From positions 52,137-116,136 of the forward strand of contig NZ_QULW01000012.1 of the NCBI RefSeq assembly GCF_003481825.1: DNA of 64,000 nt, read 5' to 3'. Shown here one piece after another: positions 33,931 through 43,259 of the stretch; within the stretch, counting starts at the first letter, position 1, and each line of letters opens with the position of its first letter. The notes beneath the pieces are model-generated. The model was not told the origin of the DNA. It worked only from the letters and a program-made list of their open reading frames with translations, and made no database searches. The position numbers were made by a program, and so were the translations under genes. The stretch comes from Clostridium sp. OM02-18AC (GTDB lineage Bacteria; Bacillota; Clostridia; Lachnospirales; Lachnospiraceae).

Positions 33931-36900
33931 ATGGGATTAACAAAATCAGTCCTGAAGCGGCCGGTTACCGTGGTCATGGTAATCCTGTGCCTGATCGTGT
34001 TCGGTCTTCAGTCCGTGCTTGGATCCAAGCTGGAGCTGATGCCGACCATGGATATGCCGGTACTTATTGTATATTCCGTATATCCGGGTGCCAGCCCGGA
34101 GGACGTGAACGACCTGGTCAGCACCAAGATCGAGGATGAGATCGGTTCCTTAAGCGGTGTCGATACGATCCAGTCCCGTTCTATGGAGAACGTATCCCTG
34201 GTCATCATCCAGTATGACTATGGTAAAGATATTGACGAAGCATACGATGACTTAAAAAAGAAAATGGACGCCATAGAGGGCGATCTTCCGGATGACTGCA
34301 ATGCTCCGGTCATCATGGAGTTAAATATCGACGAGATGGATACCATGTCTCTCGCGGTCAATAATAAAGCAGAGTCCAATCTTTATAACTATGTAAACAA
34401 CAAGATCGTTCCGGAGTTTGAGAAGATCACGACCGTTACCGATGTCAGCATCAGTGGTGGACAGAAGGAGTACATCCAGGTAGAACTGATTCCGGAAAAA
34501 CTGGAACAGTATCACTTAACCCTTGCTTCTGTGGCATCTTCCATCGGAAGTGCAGATTTTACTTATCCGTCCGGCGATACCATTGTGGGTGGTCAGAAGC
34601 TTTCTGTCAGTGCCGGAACCGAGTATGGCACCGAAGAACTGTTAAAGACCATTCCGCTGACCGTTGGAGGCGGCAATGTCATTTATCTGTCGGATATCGC
34701 GAATGTTCAGACAGCGCAGGAGGATGCCGACAGTATTGCGCGCTACAATGGTGAGGATACCATTTCCATCGGCATCAAGAAACAGCAGAGTGCATCTGCG
34801 GTTGATGTTTCCAAGTCCGTAAAGCAGACCATCAAAACCCTGATGGATGCCGATGAAAACCTGGAGATCGTTACCGTAAACGATACCAGTGACAACATCA
34901 CTTCTTCTTTAAAGAGTGTTATGCAGACCATGGTGATGGCAGTTGTGGTTTCCATGCTGATCATCTTCCTGTTCTTTGGTGAGATCAAGGCATCCCTGAT
35001 CGTTGGTACCTCGATCCCGATCTCTATCCTGGCTGCCCTGATCCTGATCCAGGTTATGGGCTTCTCCTTAAACGTAGTTACCTTATCGAGCTTGGTACTT
35101 GGTGTAGGTATGATGGTAGATAACTCCATCGTAGTGCTGGAGAGCTGCTTCCGTTCCACCAAGGGAAAAGGCATTGTGGGATACCGGGAGGCTGCCCTAG
35201 AGGGAAGTGGCATTGTGCTGCAGTCCATTATCGGAAGTACCGTGACCACCTGTGTTGTATTCCTGCCGCTGGCTCTGCTTCAGGGTCTGACCGGCCAGAT
35301 GTTCAAGCCGTTAGGCTTTACGATCATTTTCTGTATGGTGGCATCCCTCATCAGTGCAATGACCATTGTTCCGCTTTGCTACTGTTTCTATCGTCCGCAG
35401 GAGAAAGAGGAATCTCCAGTCGGTGCTTTGATCCGTGCCATGCAGAATGGTTACCGCGGCATTATGAAGGTGCTGTTGAAGAAAAAGAAAACCGTGATCT
35501 TCACTTCCGTTGCATTGCTGGTGGCCGCCTTCTGGATGGCTTCACAGCTGCGCATGGAGCTGATGGTTTCCGATGATACCGGTGAGATTTCCGTTTCCAT
35601 CGAGACCCGCCCGGGTCTGACCCTGGAAGAACAGGATAAGATTTACGCGCAGGTAGAGAAGATCATAACGGCAGATGGAGATCTGGATTCCTACATGTTA
35701 ACATCCGGCGGAAGTGGTATGTCTGCCATGACCAGTTCCGGCGCAACGCTGACTGTCTATCTGAAGGATGACAGAAAGCGAGAGACCAATGAGGTCATCA
35801 AGGAGTGGAAGCCGCTCTTAAACCAGATCGCAGGTGCGAATATCTCCATGGATATTGCATCGTCCTCTTCGATGATGAGCAGCAGCAGTGGCATTGAGTA
35901 CATCCTGCAGAGTACACAGTACGATGAATTAAAGGATGCATCTGACCAGATCACCAAAGAACTTCTGGAGCGTCCGGAAGTATCCAAGGTACACAGTACC
36001 CTGGAGAACGCAGCGCCGGTTGTCAAGTTGAACATCGATGCCATGAAGGCGAACGCAGAGAACATTACCCCGCTTCAGATCGCAGGTACGGTCAGTGCCA
36101 TGCTGGGCGGCAAAGAGGCAACAACCTTAAACGTAGACGGTGACGATGTCAGTGTTATGGTAGAGTACCCGGATGATGAGTACGACACCATCGACAAGTT
36201 AAAGGGCATTGTACTTCCGAATAATGCAGGCGGTTCCGTGGCCCTTGCCGATGTGGCCGATGTGGTATTCCAGGACAGCCCGAATACCATTACCAGAAAA
36301 GATAAGCAGTATCAGGTGACCATCACCGGCGATGTAGCGACCGACGATGCGCGCCAGATCGATGCGATCGAGAACAAATTATATAATGAAGTTGTAAGCA
36401 AGCATTTGACCCCGACCATCACCCGTGCCTTAAACTCCCAGGATGAGAGCATGAAGGAAGAGTTCGGCAACCTGGGTACCGCCATCATCACCGCGATCTT
36501 TTTGATCTTCGTTGTCATGGCAGCACAGTTCGAGTCACCGAAGTTCTCGCTGATGGTCATGACCACCATTCCGTTCTCCCTGATCGGTTCCTTCGGACTT
36601 TTATACCTGGCGGACTGCCCGATCAGTATGGTATCCCTGCTTGGATTCCTGATGTTAGTCGGTACCGTAGTAAACAATGGTATCCTCTATGTCGATACCG
36701 TAAACCAGTACCGCAGTGAGATGGACCGCGAAACCGCTCTGATCGAGGCTGGTGCGACCCGTCTGCGCCCGATCCTGATGACAACGTTAACGACCATTGT
36801 ATCCATGATCCCGATGGCGCTGGCCTACGGTGACAGCGGTAAGAGCATGCAGGGTCTGGCCCTGGTAGATGTGGGAGGTCTCGTGGCTTCCACTGTGCTT

Positions 36901-36972
36901 GCACTCTTAATGCTGCCGATCTACTATGAGGTTATGAGCCAGAAAAAGAAACCGGAACCCCATTACGATTAA
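33931..36972 (+). CDS. RND (HAE1-like) efflux permease
   Basis: A 1013-residue inner-membrane pump of the AcrB/HAE1 type. One N-terminal transmembrane helix (12-30) is followed by a large extracytoplasmic loop, a helix block about 330-490, then a second helix near 530, a second large loop and a final block about 855-1000. The proton-relay motif in TM4 reads GMMVDNSIVVLES, with Asn in place of the second Asp, as in many RND proteins. It should export amphiphilic drugs or metabolites by proton exchange, with the fusion protein upstream and the two TolC-like products downstream. Confidence 0.95.
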   Translation: MGLTKSVLKRPVTVVMVILCLIVFGLQSVLGSKLELMPTMDMPVLIVYSVYPGASPEDVNDLVSTKIEDEIGSLSGVDTIQSRSMENVSLVIIQYDYGKDIDEAYDDLKKKMDAIEGDLPDDCNAPVIMELNIDEMDTMSLAVNNKAESNLYNYVNNKIVPEFEKITTVTDVSISGGQKEYIQVELIPEKLEQYHLTLASVASSIGSADFTYPSGDTIVGGQKLSVSAGTEYGTEELLKTIPLTVGGGNVIYLSDIANVQTAQEDADSIARYNGEDTISIGIKKQQSASAVDVSKSVKQTIKTLMDADENLEIVTVNDTSDNITSSLKSVMQTMVMAVVVSMLIIFLFFGEIKASLIVGTSIPISILAALILIQVMGFSLNVVTLSSLVLGVGMMVDNSIVVLESCFRSTKGKGIVGYREAALEGSGIVLQSIIGSTVTTCVVFLPLALLQGLTGQMFKPLGFTIIFCMVASLISAMTIVPLCYCFYRPQEKEESPVGALIRAMQNGYRGIMKVLLKKKKTVIFTSVALLVAAFWMASQLRMELMVSDDTGEISVSIETRPGLTLEEQDKIYAQVEKIITADGDLDSYMLTSGGSGMSAMTSSGATLTVYLKDDRKRETNEVIKEWKPLLNQIAGANISMDIASSSSMMSSSSGIEYILQSTQYDELKDASDQITKELLERPEVSKVHSTLENAAPVVKLNIDAMKANAENITPLQIAGTVSAMLGGKEATTLNVDGDDVSVMVEYPDDEYDTIDKLKGIVLPNNAGGSVALADVADVVFQDSPNTITRKDKQYQVTITGDVATDDARQIDAIENKLYNEVVSKHLTPTITRALNSQDESMKEEFGNLGTAIITAIFLIFVVMAAQFESPKFSLMVMTTIPFSLIGSFGLLYLADCPISMVSLLGFLMLVGTVVNNGILYVDTVNQYRSEMDRETALIEAGATRLRPILMTTLTTIVSMIPMALAYGDSGKSMQGLALVDVGGLVASTVLALLMLPIYYEVMSQKKKPEPHYD

Positions 36973-37002
36973 TAAGCCAGACGGCTTCGGAGGATGTTTA
37001 TA

Positions 37003-38172
37003 ATGAAACGATTCAAACAGACATTGTCTCTGGCCCTTGCCGGAGTCATGATGACGGCGGCGCCGACTGCGGCGTTTGCCGCCAGCCCGGAGTTCGCCCG
37101 CAGCGCTGAGGAGTGGGCAAAGCTCCAGGACAATAAGATTGAGTACGACGAGATCGCAGACCTCGTCCATGAATACAATGCGACGGTACAGAAGAATGCC
37201 ATCGATCTTGGCAAGTTCCGCAAGGATTACGGCGACAGCAACGAGAAATGGGCAGACCGCTACCGGGAACTGGCAGACGACCTGGAGGCAAGCTTAAGCT
37301 ATCCGGATGTAGACGATGCTTCTTATGCATCCATTATGACGCAGATCGTTACCAGTGAAATGCAGATTGACAGCTGGAGAAAGTCGGCAGATGAAGCAGT
37401 CGATGATTATATGACCTACTACTATAATTATGCGTCTGCCGAGGCAATGCTGACCTCCAATGCGCAGCAGCAGATGATCGCATATTATGTGAACCAGCTG
37501 CAGCTGGAACTGGATCAGAAAAATCAGGAACTGTTAAACGAAACCATCCAGAGCGTACAGACCCAGAAATCTCTTGGCATGGCAACGGATGTGGATGTGC
37601 TTACTGCCGAGGAAAACTTAAGAAACGCCAATAAGGCAATCCTGGATGACCAGAATACCATTGAAAACAATCAGGAGAAACTGTTTGTAACACTGGGCTG
37701 GAAGCACGATGACAGACCAGAGGTTGGGACCCTGCCGGACCCGGATGTGAGCCGGATCGCAGCCATGAATCCGGAAGCGGACAAAGCGCAGGCAGTGGAA
37801 AACAGCTATACCATGAAGATCAACAAACGCAAGCTGGAAAATGCAAAGAGCGAAGAAACAAAGGAAACCCTGGAAAAAACAATCCGGGAAGATACCCAGA
37901 AAATCGGCGCTGCAGTGACCAGCAGCTACCAGAATGTACTGGCGGCAAAAGCAACCATGGATTTAAGACAGGCTCAGTCGGAACTGCAGGAGAAGACCAT
38001 GCAGACAACCGAACGTCAGTATCAGCTTGGCATGCTGGGAAGACTTGATTATCTGAATAAAAAGTATGCGTATGATTCTGCCGTGATCCAGGCCCAGACA
38101 GCCAAATACAATCTGCTCCAGGCAATCCAGTCTTATGATTGGGTTGTGAATGGTCTGGCAAATGCATCATAA
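37003..38172 (+). CDS. TolC-like outer-membrane-factor family protein 1
   Basis: A 389-residue secreted protein with a Sec signal peptide (residues 1-26, cleavage near AFA-ASPEF). It has the duplicated OEP repeat of TolC proteins: LGMATDVDVLTAEENL (near 185) and YQLGMLGRLDYLNKK (near 340), in long alpha-helical segments. It is shorter than TolC. The start at 37003 lies 9 bases after GGAGG; an upstream ATG at 36994 abuts that site. In a cell with one membrane it may act as a periplasm-like or wall-spanning duct, or as a regulator of the pump. TolC-like protein 2 follows after 13 bases. Confidence 0.85.
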   Translation: MKRFKQTLSLALAGVMMTAAPTAAFAASPEFARSAEEWAKLQDNKIEYDEIADLVHEYNATVQKNAIDLGKFRKDYGDSNEKWADRYRELADDLEASLSYPDVDDASYASIMTQIVTSEMQIDSWRKSADEAVDDYMTYYYNYASAEAMLTSNAQQQMIAYYVNQLQLELDQKNQELLNETIQSVQTQKSLGMATDVDVLTAEENLRNANKAILDDQNTIENNQEKLFVTLGWKHDDRPEVGTLPDPDVSRIAAMNPEADKAQAVENSYTMKINKRKLENAKSEETKETLEKTIREDTQKIGAAVTSSYQNVLAAKATMDLRQAQSELQEKTMQTTERQYQLGMLGRLDYLNKKYAYDSAVIQAQTAKYNLLQAIQSYDWVVNGLANAS

Positions 38173-38185
38173 GGTGGTGAAGAAA

Positions 38186-39373
38186 ATGAGAACAGGAATC
38201 TGGAAAAAGAATACTGCTTTTTGTAAAACAGCAATGGCATTGAGCGCATTCCTGTTTACAGCAGCACCGCTTCAGAGTTATGCGGCCTATGCGCCGCTTA
38301 CCGGCAATATGGAAGACACTTACGATGCGCAGACCTGGGCGAAGCTTCAGGATAATGTGCTGGAATACGATGAGATTCCGGACCTTGTGCATGTTTATAA
38401 CAGCAGTATCGAGGATATATGGAAAAATTTGCGGGATGCAAAGGAAAAGCTGGATCGAAATGCAGAGGAACTGGAAAGTCAGAGCCTGAAAATGAAGCAT
38501 CTGAAAGATACGGCAAAGGATCGTGGTGAAATTGGAAATCTCATAAACTATACGACACAGGAAATAATTCTTCAGAAAACAGCAACTGCATTAAAAAGTT
38601 CAGAATTGTATTCGAAACAGACGGTTTCCAGTATCCAGAAAGCGGAAAAACAGATTACCAAGGCAGCACAGTCCCTGATGATTTCGTATGATTCTCTGAT
38701 GAAACAGCGCAATACACTGGAAAAACTTCAGGAACTTTATGGGAAACAGTATGAAATCGCAGTCAATAAGCATGCGCTTGGCATGGCAACAGACCAGGAT
38801 GTGCTTACGGCACAGACCAACCAGCTTTCGGCGGCAAGTTCTGTAGTTTCCCTGGATGGAGGGGCTCTTCAGTTAAAACCGAATCTATGTACCCTGACCG
38901 GCTGGGCGGCAGATGCTTCCCCGGAGCTGGCGCCAATCCCGGAAACGGATCTTTCGCTCATGGACCAGATGAATCTGGAAGAGGACACGAAAAAGGCGAT
39001 CGGCAATAACACAACTTTGATCAGTCAGCGTACTTCTGCAAAAGGAAGCACCACTGCGGGTGTTGAGGCGCGTCTTGGCATGATCGAGGAAGGTGAGCAA
39101 AAGCTGACCATAGAGATGAAGCGCCTCTACAATGATGTTTTTGCGCAGAAAGAAGCGTTTGAGGGTGCGAAAGCCGGATATCAGGCAGCACAGAAGACAC
39201 ATGATAAATATACGCGCATGTACCAGATGGGACTTCTCGGCGAGTCGGACTATATTGGAACGGAAATTTCCTATTATCAGTCTAAGAGCGCTTACGAGAG
39301 TGCAGACACAGCCCTTCGTCTGGCGATTGAGACGTATAACTGGGCAGTCCAGGGGCTTGCAACTGTGGAATAA
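38186..39373 (+). CDS. TolC-like outer-membrane-factor family protein 2
   Basis: A 395-residue paralogue of the preceding protein, with a signal peptide (about residues 1-34, cleavage near SYA-AYAP) and the same OEP repeats LGMATDQDVLTAQTNQL and YQMGLLGESDYIGTEISYY. Both start their mature part with WAKLQDN-x-x-EYDEI-D-LVH, so they arose by duplication. AAGGTGGTGAAGAAA precedes the start. Its last 92 bases overlap spoIIR on the other strand. Codon use is more A-rich than in copy 1. Confidence 0.83.
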   Translation: MRTGIWKKNTAFCKTAMALSAFLFTAAPLQSYAAYAPLTGNMEDTYDAQTWAKLQDNVLEYDEIPDLVHVYNSSIEDIWKNLRDAKEKLDRNAEELESQSLKMKHLKDTAKDRGEIGNLINYTTQEIILQKTATALKSSELYSKQTVSSIQKAEKQITKAAQSLMISYDSLMKQRNTLEKLQELYGKQYEIAVNKHALGMATDQDVLTAQTNQLSAASSVVSLDGGALQLKPNLCTLTGWAADASPELAPIPETDLSLMDQMNLEEDTKKAIGNNTTLISQRTSAKGSTTAGVEARLGMIEEGEQKLTIEMKRLYNDVFAQKEAFEGAKAGYQAAQKTHDKYTRMYQMGLLGESDYIGTEISYYQSKSAYESADTALRLAIETYNWAVQGLATVE

Positions 39374-40064
39374 AGAAAAAACGGATTTTGAAATCAGGGC
39401 GATGATCCTCTAACAGGGAGTAATCGCCCTGATTTAATTTCGTCCGGAGTTCGTCCCGGCTTTCTTCGGGAATCTCTTTGCACACTTCATCCAGAAAACA
39501 AAAGCGCGGGAAAAGCACGCACCACCAGTTGTGCCCGTTTCCTTCTCCGAGGATTACCCGTGCGGCATCATAGTTTCCGCAGGGAATAACCAGGTTGTCA
39601 TAGACGCGGGTGGGAAAGTACGTGCGCTCCAGGAACAGATGCGCCTGATACGACATTCCTTTCTGCTTCAGAAAACGGTCTGCGGCAGTTTCCAGACTGG
39701 TCTGATTTTCAGTTAACCAGGTAAGCATCGTTTCTTTGCTGTCGACATTTTGGGGAAGCCGGTCATGGATCCAGTCCAGCAGATAGCTCCGGACCTCCAG
39801 CTTGACATCCTGATCCTCAGCACAATCGCTGTTTGCCAGAATGTGGAAGCGTAGGATGGACGGCGCGATGCGCCCGGCCAGTGCTTCCCGGCTTTTCTGC
39901 AGGCTTCCCATGGAGAGAAGAAGCAGCAAAAACAGAAGCATCAGAAACAGGGGCGGGAAGAATGGATGCAGTGTGCGATCCGGAATGGGCGGAAAAGTAG
40001 AAGCACGTTTATGCGCGGCAGACTGTGAATATTGTTTTATGGAAAGATAAGATTTTGGTTTCAT
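39282..40064 (-). CDS. spoIIR: Stage II sporulation protein R
   Basis: A 260-residue protein with a membrane helix (about 36-53) and the SpoIIR signatures LRFHILANSDCAEDQDVKLEVR, FPTRVYDNLVIPCGNYDAARVILG and GNGHNWWCVLFPRFCF. SpoIIR is made in the forespore under sigma-F and triggers SpoIIGA processing of pro-sigma-E in the mother cell. The conserved part ends near FKIRFFF. About 30 extra, unconserved residues then run antisense into tolC-like 2, probably because an earlier stop was lost. I could not find a convincing sigma-F promoter upstream. Confidence 0.88.
   Translation of the reverse strand: MKPKSYLSIKQYSQSAAHKRASTFPPIPDRTLHPFFPPLFLMLLFLLLLLSMGSLQKSREALAGRIAPSILRFHILANSDCAEDQDVKLEVRSYLLDWIHDRLPQNVDSKETMLTWLTENQTSLETAADRFLKQKGMSYQAHLFLERTYFPTRVYDNLVIPCGNYDAARVILGEGNGHNWWCVLFPRFCFLDEVCKEIPEESRDELRTKLNQGDYSLLEDHRPDFKIRFFFIPQLQAPGLPSYTSQSPDEGLCLHSRKRS
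39391..39435. terminator. Hairpin at the end of the RND operon
   Basis: A perfect 13-base stem AAATCAGGGCGAT / ATCGCCCTGATTT with a 19-base loop, 17 bases after the tolC-like 2 stop. It lies inside the 3' part of spoIIR. The T-run is weak. Confidence 0.6.
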
Positions 40065-40173
40065 GGAAAAACCTCCGTTTCAGCAATCTTTTTTGTGTGT
40101 CCTGTTACTTTTTTAGTGTTGACAGGTATGTTATAATTAATCAGACATTTTGAATAAAGAAAGGAAATCTGTT

Positions 40174-41232
40174 ATGAGTAAGAAAAAAATCGCAGTTCTG
40201 TTCGGCGGACAGTCATCGGAGCATGTGGTATCCTGCGTGTCAGCGGCAAATGTGATTGACCAGATAGATAAAGAAAAGTACGATCTGCTTTTGATCGGTA
40301 TCACGGAGGAAGGCCACTGGGTCAAGGCAGACAGTGTGGAGGACATCCGCTCCGAAGCATGGAGACAGAGCAAGGTGGACGTTGTCATTTCCCCGGATGC
40401 CACCAAAAAGTGTGCGCTGATCACCGAGAATGGCGTAACCCGGGAAGAAAAGATCGATGTGGCATTTCCAGTGCTTCACGGTCTTTACGGCGAGGACGGT
40501 ACTGTTCAGGGCCTGTTCGAGCTTGCGAAGATCCCGTATGTAGGCTGCGGCGTGCTGGCATCTGCCGTTTCCATGGATAAACTTTACACCAAGATCATCG
40601 TCGATGACCTGGGCATCCGCCAGGCGGCTTATGTTCCGGTGATGCGCTGGAAGATGGAAAAAGATATGGATGCAGTGATTGCGCAGGTTGAGGCCCGCTT
40701 CCAGTATCCGGTCTTTGTAAAACCGTCCAACGCTGGTTCCTCCCGCGGTGTCAGCAAGGCAGAAAACCGGGAAGAACTGGTAAAGGCCCTGAAAGAGGCT
40801 GCAAAGCATGACCGCAAGATTCTTGTTGAGGAGACTATTGTGGGTCATGAGGTGGAGTGTGCAGTCTTTGGCGGCGGACAGAAACCGGTAAAGGCTTCCG
40901 GTGTCGGTGAAATCCTGGCAGCAGCTGAGTTCTATGATTTTGATGCAAAGTATAATAACGCAGAGTCCCGTACCGTCATCGGACCGGAGCTTCCGGGCGA
41001 TTCCGCGGAGCGTGTGCGTGAGGCAGCAGCCAAGATCTTTAACGCAGTCGACGGCTATGGTCTGTCCCGTGTGGATTTCTTTGTAACAAAGGAAGGCGAA
41101 GTGATCTTTAACGAGATCAACACCCTGCCGGGCTTTACCGCTATCAGCATGTACCCGATGCTCTGGGAGGCTGCAGGCATTCCGAAAAAAGAACTGATCG
41201 ACCGCCTCATCGATCTGGCGTTTGAGAGGTAA
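40174..41232 (+). CDS. ddl: D-alanine--D-alanine ligase
   Basis: A 352-residue ATP-grasp ligase making the D-Ala-D-Ala end of the peptidoglycan stem. Visible are the N-terminal IAVLFGGQSSEHVVS, the central FPVLHGLYGEDGTVQGLFE, FVKPSNAGSSRGVSKA, YDFDAKYNNAESR (the omega-loop with a Tyr/Lys-Tyr pattern usual for D-Ala specificity) and the Mg site FNEINTLPGFT. The start at 40174 has AAAGG upstream. Glutamate racemase follows 5 bases later, giving a D-amino-acid supply operon. Confidence 0.95.
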   Translation: MSKKKIAVLFGGQSSEHVVSCVSAANVIDQIDKEKYDLLLIGITEEGHWVKADSVEDIRSEAWRQSKVDVVISPDATKKCALITENGVTREEKIDVAFPVLHGLYGEDGTVQGLFELAKIPYVGCGVLASAVSMDKLYTKIIVDDLGIRQAAYVPVMRWKMEKDMDAVIAQVEARFQYPVFVKPSNAGSSRGVSKAENREELVKALKEAAKHDRKILVEETIVGHEVECAVFGGGQKPVKASGVGEILAAAEFYDFDAKYNNAESRTVIGPELPGDSAERVREAAAKIFNAVDGYGLSRVDFFVTKEGEVIFNEINTLPGFTAISMYPMLWEAAGIPKKELIDRLIDLAFER

Positions 41233-41237
41233 GAAGC

Positions 41238-42059
41238 ATGGTTGACAGAAACGCGCCGGTTGGCGTATTTGATTCCGGTGTCGGCGGGCTGACGGTAGCA
41301 AGGGAAATCATGCGCCAGCTGCCCGATGAGCGGATCATCTACTTTGGCGATACCGCACGGGTGCCATACGGAAGCAAATCCAAAGATACGGTACTGCGTT
41401 ATTCCAGACAGATCATCCGTTTCCTTCGGACGAAAAAGGTCAAGGCCATTGTCATTGCCTGCAATACGGCAACGGCACTGACCCTGGATACGGTTGCAGC
41501 GGAGTCGGATATTCCGATCATCGGTGTGATCAATGCCGGTGCCCGGACCGCGGTGGAAGCAACACGCAATGGACGCATCGGTGTCATCGGAACCGAGGCT
41601 ACGGTCGGCAGCGGCATTTATACGGAAGTCATGAAAAAAATGAAGCCGGACATCCAGGTGTTTGGAAAATCCTGCCCGTTGTTTTGCCCGTTAGTAGAAG
41701 AAGGGTGGCTTCATGATCCGGTGACCGATGAGATCGCATCCCGTTATTTAAGTGTCCTGAAAGAAAAATATATTGATACCCTGGTGATGGGCTGCACCCA
41801 TTATCCGCTTTTGCGTTCTACGTTAAGACGCCTGATGGGAGAAGATGTTACGCTGGTGAATCCGGCTTACGAGACGGCCATTGAGCTGCGCGGACTTCTG
41901 GCGGAGAAAGGCTTAAGCCGCGATCCGTCTGCTCCGTTTGCGGGGGAGAAGCATCAGTTTTACGTCAGTGACCTTGCAGAAAAGTTTACGGATTTTGCAA
42001 GTTCGATCCTGCCGCAGGATGTAAAAGAGACGAAAAAAATCAACATTGAGGAATATTAA
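41238..42059 (+). CDS. murI: Glutamate racemase
   Basis: A 273-residue cofactor-independent racemase that makes D-glutamate for peptidoglycan. It has GVFDSGVGGLTVAREI at the N-terminus, the first catalytic cysteine in VIACNTATA, and the second in MGCTHYPLLR. Its start is 5 bases after ddl with AGGTAAGAAGC between them, and DUF1934 follows 8 bases later, so the three genes form one operon. Confidence 0.95.
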   Translation: MVDRNAPVGVFDSGVGGLTVAREIMRQLPDERIIYFGDTARVPYGSKSKDTVLRYSRQIIRFLRTKKVKAIVIACNTATALTLDTVAAESDIPIIGVINAGARTAVEATRNGRIGVIGTEATVGSGIYTEVMKKMKPDIQVFGKSCPLFCPLVEEGWLHDPVTDEIASRYLSVLKEKYIDTLVMGCTHYPLLRSTLRRLMGEDVTLVNPAYETAIELRGLLAEKGLSRDPSAPFAGEKHQFYVSDLAEKFTDFASSILPQDVKETKKINIEEY

Positions 42060-42067
42060 AGAGGATT

Positions 42068-42520
42068 ATGACAAGAGATGTATTGATTCGCCTGAGTGGT
42101 CTTCAGGCAATGGAGGGCGACGAAGGAACCGTGGAAGTGATTACTTCCGGTGATTACTTCTGGAAAAACAATAAACATTACCTGATCTACGATGAGGTGA
42201 TGGAAGGAATGGACGGAGCCATCCGCAATACCATGAAGCTGACTCCGGAAAAACTGGAGATCAAAAAGAGTGGACCGGTATCTGCCAGTATGGTATTTGA
42301 ACTGGACAAAAAGACCCAGACCCATTATGTAACGCCAATGGGAGAACTGCTGGTGGAGATGACGACCAGCCGTATCGGATTTGAAGAAGAGGATGACCAC
42401 TTAAAGGTCGAGGTGGAATATTCCCTCGATATCAATTACGATCATGTGTCAGACTGCCGGATCGTTCTGGATATCACTTCGAAGGACTGCGCGAAGCTGG
42501 ACCTGGGAAATACACAATAG
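42068..42520 (+). CDS. DUF1934 family (YwiB-like) beta-barrel protein
   Basis: A 150-residue protein with the DUF1934 pattern: an N-terminal VLIRLSGLQ, central GSVSASM-like loop (KKSGPVSASMVFELDKKTQTHY, split here), and YVTPMGELLVEMTT near residue 90. It is predicted to fold as a lipocalin-like barrel in the cytoplasm. Its function is not established. It is translationally close to murI (8 bases). Confidence 0.85.
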   Translation: MTRDVLIRLSGLQAMEGDEGTVEVITSGDYFWKNNKHYLIYDEVMEGMDGAIRNTMKLTPEKLEIKKSGPVSASMVFELDKKTQTHYVTPMGELLVEMTTSRIGFEEEDDHLKVEVEYSLDINYDHVSDCRIVLDITSKDCAKLDLGNTQ

Positions 42521-42547
42521 GAAAGAAAAACAAAAGAACATAAAACA

Positions 42548-42587
42548 AAAAAGAGGCATGCGCAAAACGCGCTGCCTCTTTTTTTGT
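42548..42587. terminator. Bidirectional terminator ddl operon / membrane protein gene
   Basis: AAAAAGAGGCA and TGCCTCTTTTT, with an inner GCG/CGC, close a small loop. U-runs form on both strands. Confidence 0.85.
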
Positions 42588-42609
42588 CCCGTGGGACATT
42601 TGGACAAGA

Positions 42610-43056
42610 TTAATTGTCTTTCTTGAATCTTGCAAAGAAACCTTTTTTCTTCGGTGCCTGCGGGATTGCTCCGCCGCGGACACTCTTGATCTCGGTAATG
42701 TAAAGACCGCTCACAACCACTTTTGCCTCGGTCTTCACCGGGAGTGCTGCAAATACACGCTCGTCTGCCATCAGGGTCATAACCTTCGGACCTACCTTCG
42801 CCTTTACAACCGGAACCTTTGCCCAGCGCATGTACTTCGGAGTCTGCTCGTAGACCATCTTTGGAAGACCGGAATCTTTGATCTTCAGTTTCTTTTTGTC
42901 GATGACCAGCATAGAAACCGTCTGTTTGGACATTTCCAGAAGCTGCTGCTGCTCAACCTGACGTTTTTCGAGCTTTCTTCCTAAGAAGTACAGAACCGCA
43001 AGAGCGATCACTGCGATCACCAGAATTACCAGCAAAACGTTTAAAAAAGTCTGCAT
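42610..43056 (-). CDS. Small single-pass membrane protein of unknown function
   Basis: A 148-residue protein with one N-terminal membrane helix (residues 3-25), a short charged coiled segment (about 28-42) and a soluble beta-rich domain ending in a lysine-rich tail (PKKKGFFARFKKDN). A strong GGAGG lies upstream. I do not recognise the family. It is divergent from rpoB and shares a 203-base upstream region with it. Confidence 0.7.
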   Translation of the reverse strand: MQTFLNVLLVILVIAVIALAVLYFLGRKLEKRQVEQQQLLEMSKQTVSMLVIDKKKLKIKDSGLPKMVYEQTPKYMRWAKVPVVKAKVGPKVMTLMADERVFAALPVKTEAKVVVSGLYITEIKSVRGGAIPQAPKKKGFFARFKKDN

Positions 43057-43145
43057 GGGGAATACCTCCGTTAGGTTCTTTTATGTAACAGGACAAACCT
43101 GTACAAAAAGTATAGCATTTTTGTCAAAAAAAATCAAGGAAAAAC

Positions 43146-43174
43146 TTGACAGCTTGACAGACGTATGATATTAT
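43146..43174 (+). promoter_or_regulatory. Sigma-A promoter of rpoBC
   Basis: Consensus TTGACA (43146-43151), a 17-base spacer and TATTAT (43169-43174), with transcription expected near 43181 and a leader of about 80 bases. It lies inside the frame that would extend rpoB upstream and so argues for the start at 43260. Confidence 0.75.
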
Positions 43175-43259
43175 GGAGTGTGCACTATTGTGGCATTCTG
43201 GGCTTTTTGCGCCCAAAAATATGCCAGAAATTAGATTAGAAAACAGGGGTGAAACGTCA

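Noticed and set aside
32731..39373. RND/TolC set taken as proof of a Gram-negative host
   Set aside because: spoIIR, SCIFF, ChW repeats and the RpoB/RpoC sequences indicate Clostridia; TolC-family proteins are known in Lachnospiraceae.
40240..41301. Minus-strand frame of 353 codons over ddl
   Set aside because: ddl has all ATP-grasp motifs; the opposite frame has no start signal.
43173..43259. Upstream start for rpoB
   Set aside because: The extra 29 codons begin within the -10 element of the rpoB promoter.
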